From: Erythrobacter sp.
GTDB lineage: Bacteria; Pseudomonadota; Alphaproteobacteria; Sphingomonadales; Sphingomonadaceae
DNA length: 6,516 nucleotides
Assembly: GCA_003483125.1 (NCBI GenBank)
Contig: DMWU01000284.1
Span: 1 to 6,516, forward strand
Direction: 5' to 3'
Below are positions 1 through 5,200 of this stretch, in pieces (within the stretch, counting starts at the first letter, position 1; every line of letters starts with the position of its first letter). The notes under the pieces were generated by a model. It was not told the origin of the DNA, searched no databases, and saw nothing but the letters and a program-made list of their open reading frames with translations. A program made the translations under genes and the position numbers.

Positions 1-1688
1 GCGCATTCAAGTGCAACGTGCAGTTCAGAACCCGTGGCAATCAAGACAACGCGCCTACTGCCCTCGGACGATTTCAGGCGATAGCCGCCGCGCGCCGACA
101 CCAGTTCATCGCTCGCCTCCAAGCGGACTTGCGGCAGTCCTTGTCGGCTGAGCGCGAGTACAGTGGGACGATCCTGTTGCTTTAACGCGACTGCCCAGCA
201 TTCCGCCGTTTCAACCACATCCGCAGGACGCATAACCAAAAGATTGGGCATCGCACGCAGGGATGCGACATGCTCGATCGGCTGGTGTGTAGGCCCATCC
301 TCACCCAAACCGATACTGTCATGCGTCATGACATAGATCACGCGCTGTTGTTGAAGGGCCGAGAGGCGAATTGCTCCGCGCGCATAGTCGGTGAATACCA
401 GGAACGTTCCGCCATACGGGATCACACCACCATGCAGCGCCATTCCGTTCATCGCCGCAGCCATGCCAAATTCGCGAATGCCGTAATAAACATAGCGACC
501 GCTGTAATTGTCGGCGGTGAATGGCTCGATCCCGCCAGCCTTGGTATTGTTTGAACCTGTAAGGTCGGCAGAGCCGCCAATTGTATCGGGAAGTACTGCG
601 TTGATTTGTACAAGCGCCATCTCGCTGGCCTTGCGGGTCGCAACCTTTTGCGGCTCCGCAATCAACGAGGCTATGAATTCTTGCATGGCGTTGCCTTCGG
701 GCAATTCGCCGGCCATGCGCCGATCAAATTCAGCCTTATCGGCTGAGGCAGCCGGCCGGTCCGCCCATTCGCCATGGTGCGCCACGCCCCGTTCGCCTGT
801 CGCGCGCCAGTCAGCCAGTATGTCATCTGGAATGACAAATGGCTCATGCGACCAACCCAATTCTTCTCGCGCAGCCGCAATCTCATCGGGACCCAGTGGC
901 GCGCCATGCGTTGCCGAGGTGCCTTGCTTGTTAGGCGCGCCTTTTCCGATGATCGTGCGACAAGCAACGAGCGAAGGACGATCATCCGCTACGGCCTCAT
1001 CCATTGCCCGCGCAATGTCGGCATAGTCATGACCATCGCACTCTACGACGTGCCAGCCGGTTGCAACGTAGCGAGCCTTGATGTCCTCGCTGGATGACAG
1101 ATCCACGGCACCATCGATCGTGATCTTGTTGTCGTCCCACAACACGATCATGCGGCCTAGCTTCAGGTGCCCAGCAAGCCCGATGGCCTCGTGATTGATA
1201 CCCTCCATCAAGCAGCCATCGCCTGCAATCACCCAGGTACGGTGATCGACCAGGCTATCGCCAAACGTGGCATTAAGGCTACGCTCTGCGATCGCCATAC
1301 CCACTGCCATTGCAAGGCCCTGCCCCAGCGGGCCGGTCGTGCACTCGACGCCATCTAGCAGGAAATTCTCCGGATGGCCTGCACAGGGGCTTCCCAACTG
1401 GCGGAAGTTGCGAATGTCATCCAGGGTTGGCGCAGCGTAGCCCGTGAGATGTAGCAGGCTGTAGATCAGCATTGAGCCGTGCCCAGCCGACAAGACGAAC
1501 CTGTCACGATCTGCCCATCTGGGTGCCGCCGGGTCAAACTTCAGATATTTCGACCATAAGACCGTTGCTACATCGGCCATGCCCATTGGCATGCCGGGAT
1601 GCCCCGAATTTGCAGCCTGCACCGCATCCATTGAAAGGGCGCGAATTGCGTTGGCCATGGGTTGGAGGCGGGCGGGATCGAGACTCAT
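1..1688 (-). CDS. tkt: Transketolase, 3' end cut off by the window edge
   Basis: Transketolase transfers two-carbon ketol units between sugar phosphates in the non-oxidative pentose phosphate pathway, using thiamine diphosphate and a divalent metal; it is a cytosolic homodimer. My reading of the minus strand gives 562 codons with no stop, starting [20 protein letters not shown]. Family landmarks appear in order: GHPGMPMG (29-36), the substrate histidine in SAGHGS (His70), GDG at 156-158 with Asn187 in the DDNKITIDG stretch (the ThDP/metal site), the catalytic glutamate in REFGM (Glu406), and GEDGPTHQP with His468 in the pyrimidine domain. These match the spacing of E. coli TktA (Glu411, His473). 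Family members have about 655-665 residues, so about 95 C-terminal residues lie beyond the left edge. The ATG at 1688 is supported by AGGAG nine bases upstream. The gene is divergent from the zapA unit; gap and pgk often follow tkt in alphaproteobacteria, but that cannot be seen here. Confidence 0.97.
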   Translation of the reverse strand, partial: MSLDPARLQPMANAIRALSMDAVQAANSGHPGMPMGMADVATVLWSKYLKFDPAAPRWADRDRFVLSAGHGSMLIYSLLHLTGYAAPTLDDIRNFRQLGSPCAGHPENFLLDGVECTTGPLGQGLAMAVGMAIAERSLNATFGDSLVDHRTWVIAGDGCLMEGINHEAIGLAGHLKLGRMIVLWDDNKITIDGAVDLSSSEDIKARYVATGWHVVECDGHDYADIARAMDEAVADDRPSLVACRTIIGKGAPNKQGTSATHGAPLGPDEIAAAREELGWSHEPFVIPDDILADWRATGERGVAHHGEWADRPAASADKAEFDRRMAGELPEGNAMQEFIASLIAEPQKVATRKASEMALVQINAVLPDTIGGSADLTGSNNTKAGGIEPFTADNYSGRYVYYGIREFGMAAAMNGMALHGGVIPYGGTFLVFTDYARGAIRLSALQQQRVIYVMTHDSIGLGEDGPTHQPIEHVASLRAMPNLLVMRPADVVETAECWAVALKQQDRPTVLALSRQGLPQVRLEASDELVSARGGYRLKSSEGSRRVVLIATGSELHVALEC

Positions 1689-1908
1689 ACGCTCAGGCTC
1701 CTGAACTTGGGACGAGCCAAGAGACGAATGTTTGGCCCGGCGCAGCGATTCGCCGCGCGCGCGCAGCCATCGCTAAGCATAGTGTCAAGGTCAAGCGATT
1801 GAGGGTGCGCATCCCCGCCTTGGTCAATGAATTTCCGCTCAAGCCACTTATCAACAGGCTTTCGCAACGCTTTGCACGCACGCGCCAATATTGATATTTC
1901 ATGATGTC
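1689..1908. promoter_or_regulatory. Divergent intergenic region between tkt and the zapA unit
   Basis: This 220-bp gap must hold the promoters for leftward tkt and rightward zauP-zapA. Seen on the minus strand: two back-to-back -35-like hexamers, TTGACC then TTGACA (1794 to 1783), with no good consensus -10 at the usual distance. They fit the TTGAC-rich -35 of alphaproteobacterial housekeeping promoters only loosely. Also present are an alternating CG tract (1754-1764) in the presumed tkt leader, and AGCGAT at 1744-1749 and 1794-1799 with its inverse ATCGCT at 1769-1774. On the plus strand the best candidate is TTGCAC (1872-1877), 17 bases, TATTTC (1895-1900), which is weak. That promoter would start transcription almost at the zauP ATG. 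I see no RNA gene or longer ORF that looks real here. Confidence 0.4.
1698..1702 (-). promoter_or_regulatory. Ribosome binding site of tkt
   Basis: AGGAG on the minus strand ends nine bases before the ATG at 1688. This is a near-consensus Shine-Dalgarno sequence at normal spacing, and it fixes the tkt start. Confidence 0.8.
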
Positions 1909-2103
1909 ATGGCACAGGAGCGGATCGGAAAGGCATTTGAAAGGATCGACGCCGCATTGGCGCGGATCGACCTTGCTGCTGATCGTATCGCTTCTTCGCC
2001 GCCATCCGGAGATGCAATGAATGCCGCCAAGGATTCGCTAAAAGGCGAACTTGCGGGCACGCTTCGCGATTTGGACGCGCTAATCGAAAGCATGGAGCAA
2101 TGA
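1909..2103 (+). CDS. zauP: Small coiled-coil protein upstream of ZapA (ZauP-like)
   Basis: The reading frame encodes a 64-residue acidic protein and overlaps zapA by four bases (ATGA), so the two are translationally coupled. The first helix shows an exact seven-residue period: the dipeptide Arg-Ile recurs at residues 5-6, 12-13, 19-20 and 26-27. Phe10, Leu17 and Ala24 fill the other core position, which is a textbook short coiled coil. A break at SSPPSGD (about 29-35) is followed by a second helix, about 36-62. ZauP (ZapA upstream protein) of Caulobacter crescentus is a coiled-coil partner of ZapA encoded just before zapA and helps to focus the Z-ring. The call rests on position, size and coiled-coil character, not on residue-level similarity. 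The start is uncertain. ATG 1909 lacks a Shine-Dalgarno sequence, and an in-frame TTG at 1891 would add six residues (MIFHDV) that do not continue the heptad pattern. I prefer the ATG. Confidence 0.8.
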   Translation: MAQERIGKAFERIDAALARIDLAADRIASSPPSGDAMNAAKDSLKGELAGTLRDLDALIESMEQ

Positions 2104-2414
2104 GCGAAGTCGGCCTTCGCATCGGTGGCAAGACCTACATGGTCGCTTGCGGAGAGGGTGAGGAAGCCCAACTCGTAAAGTTAGGCAATATGATCGACGC
2201 CAAGCTCCAGACCATGGAGGGAAACCTCTCTGCACAAGATGCCCAAAACCTGCTGTTCGCGGCGTTGCTGCTCGCCGATGAATTGGATGAAACGAAGGAT
2301 GGCGGCGGAACAACCGACGATAAATCCGGCCCTACCGCAGACCAGCTAGAGCAATTGGCGGACAAGATAGAAAAATGCGCAAGCAAGCTTGAGAGCTGCC
2401 TCGCCGGCGCCTAG
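2100..2414 (+). CDS. zapA: Cell division protein ZapA
   Basis: ZapA binds FtsZ at mid-cell and cross-links protofilaments, stabilising the Z-ring. The 104-residue product has the family pattern. An N-terminal globular head opens with VGLRIGGKTYMVACGEGEE (residues 4-22), which has the beta-strand, IGGK.Y and GEE features typical of the Pfam ZapA family. A helix follows around 45-66 (AQNLLFAALLLADELDE), then a flexible Gly/Thr/Asp-rich linker (67-78). The C-terminal coiled coil carries hydrophobic residues at 83, 86, 90, 93, 97 and 100/101. Length is normal for the family. The start codon overlaps the stop of the ZauP-like gene (ATGA), with GGAG only two bases upstream, so initiation probably depends on coupling. 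The predicted 6S RNA promoter overlaps the 3' end of the gene, including its TAG stop. Confidence 0.95.
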   Translation: MSEVGLRIGGKTYMVACGEGEEAQLVKLGNMIDAKLQTMEGNLSAQDAQNLLFAALLLADELDETKDGGGTTDDKSGPTADQLEQLADKIEKCASKLESCLAGA

Positions 2415-2417
2415 ATA
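2389..2417 (+). promoter_or_regulatory. Predicted promoter of the 6S RNA inside the end of zapA
   Basis: TTGAGA (2389-2394), a 17-base spacer and TAGATA (2412-2417) form a good sigma70-type promoter. The -10 hexamer begins with the zapA stop codon TAG (2412-2414). The predicted start near 2424 lies just before the closing stem of the 6S RNA. The hexamers and spacing are seen directly; activity is inferred. Confidence 0.6.
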
Positions 2418-2423
2418 GGCTGC

Positions 2424-2592
2424 GGCGGGACTGCCCGGCACGAGCCGTTTGAATATCCCTGAGGCTATAAGCAATCCTAGGGAGCTGTCCCTGTCTTGGT
2501 TAACGGGTTCGTCCTGGGGACCTGGGCATACGGCGCCCACCTGACGTTTAGGCGTCAGAGGATTTCTCGGGCAACCGACCCATGGTGGTTCC
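2424..2592 (+). ncRNA. ssrS: 6S RNA
   Basis: 6S RNA folds into a long hairpin with a central bubble that mimics an open promoter. It binds the housekeeping sigma factor form of RNA polymerase and lowers transcription in stationary phase. The gap between zapA and 5-FCL holds no credible ORF but a long imperfect hairpin. A closing stem pairs TGCCCG (2432-2437) with CGGGCA (2568-2573). Opened regions around 2446-2480 and 2540-2566 would be the bubble. An apical stem pairs GTCCC (2487-2491) with GGGAC (2517-2521). The expected size of about 160-170 nt fits. Position between zapA and the ygfA-type cyclo-ligase gene is the conserved 6S locus of many proteobacteria. The ends are approximate: the 5' end comes from the predicted promoter, and the 3' end is placed before the T-rich stretch at about 2595-2606. 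Confidence 0.88.
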
Positions 2593-2673
2593 GCTACTTT
2601 ATTTGCCAAGCTATCGCCTCGCTGCCTTGGCGCGCGTGGCGCAAAGGCGTGGCTTCCGACGAGCGCAGGACGA

Positions 2674-3258
2674 ATGGTGAAATCCAAATCCGAAATCCGA
2701 AAGCATTTGCGCGCGGCAAGGCGAGTCCACGTCGCTGCGCTGGATCCAGCCACCAGCGCATTGCTGTTTCGTATCCCGCCCGCGCCATTGTTGGACTTGA
2801 TACCGCAGGAGGCCGTGATCGGCCTCTATCATGCTGTCGGCGCGGAGGCCCCCACCACCTCATACGCTCAGTTCTTCCTTGAGCGAGGGCACGCAATTGC
2901 ACTCCCTCGTTTTTTAACGATATCCGATCCTATGCATTTTGCTCGCTGGACAGACCCACTGGCTGAGAGCGATCTTGTCCCAGGCGCTTTCGACATGATG
3001 GAGCCTGCTCGCGATGCGCGTGAAGTTACCCCCGAGATATTGATGGTGCCTCTATTGGGATTTACCGAGCGCGGCGAACGGCTCGGCCAAGGCGGCGGAC
3101 ATTACGACCGTTGGCTTGCAGATCCCCCCGAAACGCGAACCATCGGCATGGCCTGGGATTGCCAGCTTGTCGAAGAGCTGCAAACTGAGCAGCACGACAT
3201 CAGTCTCGATGCGATTGTCACCCCAACCCGATTTTATGGACCTTTCGATGCGCGATAA
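2674..3258 (+). CDS. ygfA: 5-formyltetrahydrofolate cyclo-ligase (5-FCL)
   Basis: The enzyme converts 5-formyltetrahydrofolate to 5,10-methenyltetrahydrofolate using ATP, returning a dead-end folate to the one-carbon pool. The 194-residue product has the usual family length. It starts with a basic helix (KSEIRKHLRAARR, 5-17), where the family places ATP-contacting Lys and Arg residues. HAVGAEAPT (53-61) carries the folate-side glutamate region. PLLGFTERGERLGQGGGHYDR (about 126-146) is the signature, with the nucleotide-binding RLGQGGGHYD at 136-145. Downstream of 6S RNA is the classic place for this gene, and in E. coli the two are co-transcribed. AGGA (2667-2670) lies only three bases before the ATG, so the adjacent in-frame GTG at 2677 (spacing six) may also serve as start; the difference is one residue. 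Confidence 0.95.
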   Translation: MVKSKSEIRKHLRAARRVHVAALDPATSALLFRIPPAPLLDLIPQEAVIGLYHAVGAEAPTTSYAQFFLERGHAIALPRFLTISDPMHFARWTDPLAESDLVPGAFDMMEPARDAREVTPEILMVPLLGFTERGERLGQGGGHYDRWLADPPETRTIGMAWDCQLVEELQTEQHDISLDAIVTPTRFYGPFDAR

Positions 3259-3475
3259 ACCAACCTGGAGAATCCCGGCAGGCATATTTGGCCTCTTCTC
3301 GGTACTGATAATCTATGGCCTACTGATTGTGCGCTATATCTCGCCGCTGATCGAAACATGGCCAAGCCTGGCGCAGATGGTCATTTACTTGCTGCTAGGC
3401 GTAATCTGGCTTTTGCCTTTGCGGCGTTTCCTTATCTGGATGGAGACAGGAAGCTGGAGCCCACCCAAGAGGTAG
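3248..3475 (+). CDS. Small two-helix membrane protein, DUF2842-like
   Basis: The 75-residue product has two predicted transmembrane segments (about residues 10-31 and 40-62) and a positively charged PLRRF near the end of the second. It begins MRDKPTWRIPAG, which resembles the opening of alphaproteobacterial DUF2842 proteins as I remember them. No function is known for that family and none is suggested here. The start at 3248 lies inside the end of the cyclo-ligase gene (11-base overlap in another frame), so the two are almost certainly co-transcribed and coupled. A GGA at 3238-3240 is the only weak ribosome site. The frame stays open upstream to 3116, with another ATG at 3236, but the upstream part reads as a shadow of the cyclo-ligase, so I start at 3248. 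A hairpin follows four bases after the stop. Confidence 0.85.
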   Translation: MRDKPTWRIPAGIFGLFSVLIIYGLLIVRYISPLIETWPSLAQMVIYLLLGVIWLLPLRRFLIWMETGSWSPPKR

Positions 3476-3478
3476 CCC

Positions 3479-3516
3479 TGCCCATCCAGTGCAGATTTCG
3501 ATGGGCACTCAATTTT
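3479..3516 (+). terminator. Probable terminator after the 5-FCL / DUF2842 unit
   Basis: Perfect 8-bp inverted repeat TGCCCATC (3479-3486) and GATGGGCA (3500-3507) with a 13-base loop, followed by CTCAATTTT. It begins four bases after the stop codon at 3473-3475. The T run is short and starts late, so it may be a weak intrinsic terminator or only an RNA-stabilising hairpin. Confidence 0.55.
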
Positions 3517-3569
3517 GATCAATTGTCATACTCAGCCCATGTGGTAGCAATACCTCCAAGGGAGTCTTG
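3517..3569 (+). promoter_or_regulatory. Leader of the transporter gene with strong ribosome binding site
   Basis: AAGGGAG (3558-3564) lies five bases before the ATG at 3570, which decides that start over the TTG at 3567. A -35-like TTGTCA (3523-3528) has only a poor -10 partner (TAGCAA, 3545-3550), so a promoter here is not firmly shown. CAATT (3510-3514) and AATTG (3521-3525) with the palindrome TTGATCAA (3515-3522) could be an operator, but no regulator is encoded nearby. Confidence 0.45.
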
Positions 3570-5018
3570 ATGTCTGACAATGCAATGGCGCAGCATGCGT
3601 CACCCGATAAGCCGACTGTCTGGCTCAAGCTCGCGCACGGTTATGGCGCCACGGCTTTTGGCATCAAGAATAACGGCTTCGACTATTTCCTTTTGCTCTT
3701 TTACGGGACCATTGTGGGCCTCGAACCAGGGCTTGTCGGCCTGGCGATACTCATTGCGCTAGTATTTGACGCGATAAGCGATCCCCTCGTTGGATATTGG
3801 TCGGACAATTTTCACTCGCGCTGGGGCCGAAGGCATCCATTCATGTATGCCGCAGCCATTCCTGTTGCTCTTAGCTACTTCCTCCTGTGGAACCCGCCCG
3901 ATTGGGACCAAATAGGCCTGTTCCTATACCTCACGCTGATGGCGATCTTGATCCGCACCTTCATCACTTTCTTTGAAACGCCATCGACATCGCTAATGCC
4001 GGAACTTACCAGTGATTACGATGAGCGAACCAGCGTACAATCCTACCGCCTGTTTTTTGGCTGGGCAGGCGGCAATCTGATGAGCGTCCTGATGTTTGGC
4101 GTGTTGTTGGCCGGCCCGGGCGGCATGCAACAGCGTGATGGCTATGAGACCTATGGCATCGTCGCGTCAGTGCTGATTTTCTCAGCAATCATGATTTCCG
4201 CGTTAGGTACGCATCACCGTATTCCCACACTCTCAAAGCCGACGGCCTTGGGCGAACGTTACACGCTTGGTCGGATTTTCTCCGAGATGGCGGAAACATG
4301 GAAAGAGAAGAGTTTTATCGCGCTATTCTTCACGTCCATTTTCGGCTCAGTCGCAACAGGCCTTGCCGCGTCGCTGAGCTTCATAATTCTCAACTATTTC
4401 TGGGGGTTCAATGAGTTCCAGCTGTTTATCTGGACGGCGACAGTCTTCTTTTCGGCATTCTTCGGCTTCCTTATGGCCCCGCGCGTTTCGCGCCGTTTCG
4501 GCAAGAAGAAGGCTACAATCTATCTTGGCATAGTTGCTTTCACTCTTGCGCCATTGCCGGTATTCTTGAGGCTCTTCGACTTGATGCCGGAAAATGGCGA
4601 TCCGCTCCTGTTCCCGATCGTGGTCACGCTCAACATAGTCGACCTATCCTTGATTATTGCGCTTCAAGCGGTGCTCTATTCAATGGTGGCCGACCTGGTA
4701 GAATCCAACCAGCTAAAGACGGGTCGCCGCAATGAAGGCGTTTATTATGCGTCGATGACTTTCACGCGAAAGGCTACACAAGGCTTCGGCGCGTTAGCGG
4801 GCGGCCTGATCCTCTCTGCCATAGCCTTCCCGCAAGGGGCAGCGCCCGAAACAGTTGATCCAGATACGTTGTGGTGGCTTGGGGCGCTCTACGCACCTTC
4901 ATTACTGATCCTATGGGCCGCAATGCTCTATTGCGTCTCGCTCTATCGCATCGACAAAGGCGAACACGAAGAGAACCTACGAAAACTCGCAGCCACCTCT
5001 CCACTCAGTGTCGATTGA
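3570..5018 (+). CDS. MFS transporter, glycoside-pentoside-hexuronide (MelB-like) family
   Basis: The 482-residue inner-membrane protein has about twelve hydrophobic segments and belongs to the MFS_2 / GPH:cation symporter group, whose members take up sugars or glycosides with H+ or Na+. Family marks: NNGFDYF near the N-terminus (34-40); helix II DAISDPLVGYWSD (67-79), in the place of the MelB cation-site sequence DAIND; then RWGRRHPFM (84-92) in the first cytoplasmic loop; a basic RRFGKKK loop (308-314) between the halves; and ADLVESNQLKTGRRNEG (374-390), the second-half counterpart of the conserved TG.R.EG motif. In MelB, Asp55, Asn58 and Asp59 bind the cation; here these are Asp67, Ser70 and Asp71. 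Substrate cannot be read from sequence: no sugar-catabolic gene or regulator flanks it. It follows a probable terminator, so it is likely its own unit. Its stop lies nine bases from the convergent tRNA-Asp. Confidence 0.92.
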   Translation: MSDNAMAQHASPDKPTVWLKLAHGYGATAFGIKNNGFDYFLLLFYGTIVGLEPGLVGLAILIALVFDAISDPLVGYWSDNFHSRWGRRHPFMYAAAIPVALSYFLLWNPPDWDQIGLFLYLTLMAILIRTFITFFETPSTSLMPELTSDYDERTSVQSYRLFFGWAGGNLMSVLMFGVLLAGPGGMQQRDGYETYGIVASVLIFSAIMISALGTHHRIPTLSKPTALGERYTLGRIFSEMAETWKEKSFIALFFTSIFGSVATGLAASLSFIILNYFWGFNEFQLFIWTATVFFSAFFGFLMAPRVSRRFGKKKATIYLGIVAFTLAPLPVFLRLFDLMPENGDPLLFPIVVTLNIVDLSLIIALQAVLYSMVADLVESNQLKTGRRNEGVYYASMTFTRKATQGFGALAGGLILSAIAFPQGAAPETVDPDTLWWLGALYAPSLLILWAAMLYCVSLYRIDKGEHEENLRKLAATSPLSVD

Positions 5019-5027
5019 GGTCCCAAG

Positions 5028-5104
5028 TGGCGCGAGTGACGGGACTCGAACCCGCGACCTTCGGCGTGACAGGCCGACACTCTAACCAACTGAGCTACAC
5101 CCGC
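5028..5104 (-). tRNA. tRNA-Asp (anticodon GTC)
   Basis: The minus strand folds into a full cloverleaf of 77 nt including an encoded CCA (5030-5028). The acceptor stem pairs GCGGGTG with CACTCGC (one G-T pair), with discriminator G at 5031. The D arm has GCTC...GAGT. The anticodon stem TCGGC/GCCGA encloses the loop CTGTCAC, with GTC in the anticodon place. The T arm is GCGGG-TTCGAGT-CCCGT. G at 73 and anticodon GTC are standard aspartate identity elements. A promoter lies directly upstream, so expression need not depend on the E2 operon. The gene is convergent with the transporter gene, with nine bases between. Confidence 0.98.
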
Positions 5105-5137
5105 GCATTTCGGCGGTAGCGCCTCTTGGGAGACGCG

Positions 5138-5166
5138 CCAATAGGGCCGAGCGCAGATGCTGTCAA
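5138..5166 (-). promoter_or_regulatory. Promoter of tRNA-Asp
   Basis: On the minus strand: perfect -35 TTGACA (5166-5161), a 17-base spacer and -10 TATTGG (5143-5138). The predicted start near 5131 leaves a leader of about 27 bases before the tRNA. This is the best promoter match in the window. Confidence 0.75.
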
Positions 5167-5172
5167 CGGCCC
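5144..5172. repeat. Inverted repeat across the tRNA-Asp promoter
   Basis: GGGCCG (5144-5149) and CGGCCC (5167-5172) are perfect 6-bp arms around 17 bases. One arm fills the start of the promoter spacer next to the -10; the other abuts the -35 on its upstream side. In RNA reading leftward from the E2 gene it would form a GC-rich hairpin without a following U run, so it is not a classical intrinsic terminator. Confidence 0.5.
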
Positions 5173-5177
5173 TAGGC

Positions 5178-5200
5178 GCGAAAAATCAAACTTTATTCGC
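5178..5200 (-). terminator. Weak hairpin at the end of the E2 gene
   Basis: On the minus strand GCGAATAAA (5200-5192) can pair with TTTTTCGC (5185-5178) with one bulged T and a loop of GTTTGA. It overlaps the E2 stop codon TAA (5195-5193). The U run is part of the stem and is followed by GCC, so this is at best an imperfect terminator. Confidence 0.25.

Noticed and set aside
508..1026. Plus-strand open frame of 172 codons opposite tkt
   Set aside because: It is antisense to a fully conserved transketolase frame; the product is Ser/Ala-rich with no recognisable domain, as expected of a shadow frame.
1754..1764. Alternating CG tract as a Z-DNA or regulatory element
   Set aside because: Only 11 bases long and in a GC-rich leader; too short to claim a special structure by itself.
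1848..1856. TTATCAACA, one mismatch from a DnaA box
   Set aside because: A single imperfect copy, with no cluster of boxes, AT-rich unwinding region or replication genes nearby.
1472..1894. Plus-strand open frame of 140 codons running from tkt into the intergenic region
   Set aside because: Low-complexity, Arg/Pro-rich translation, no ribosome site, and half of it lies antisense to tkt.
2346..2902. Several open frames on both strands across the 6S RNA and the start of the cyclo-ligase
   Set aside because: They cross a structured RNA and a conserved gene; none has a ribosome site or familiar motifs.
5028..5104. tRNA gene as an integration site for a mobile element
   Set aside because: There is no integrase, no repeat of the tRNA 3' end elsewhere in the window, and both flanks are ordinary housekeeping genes.
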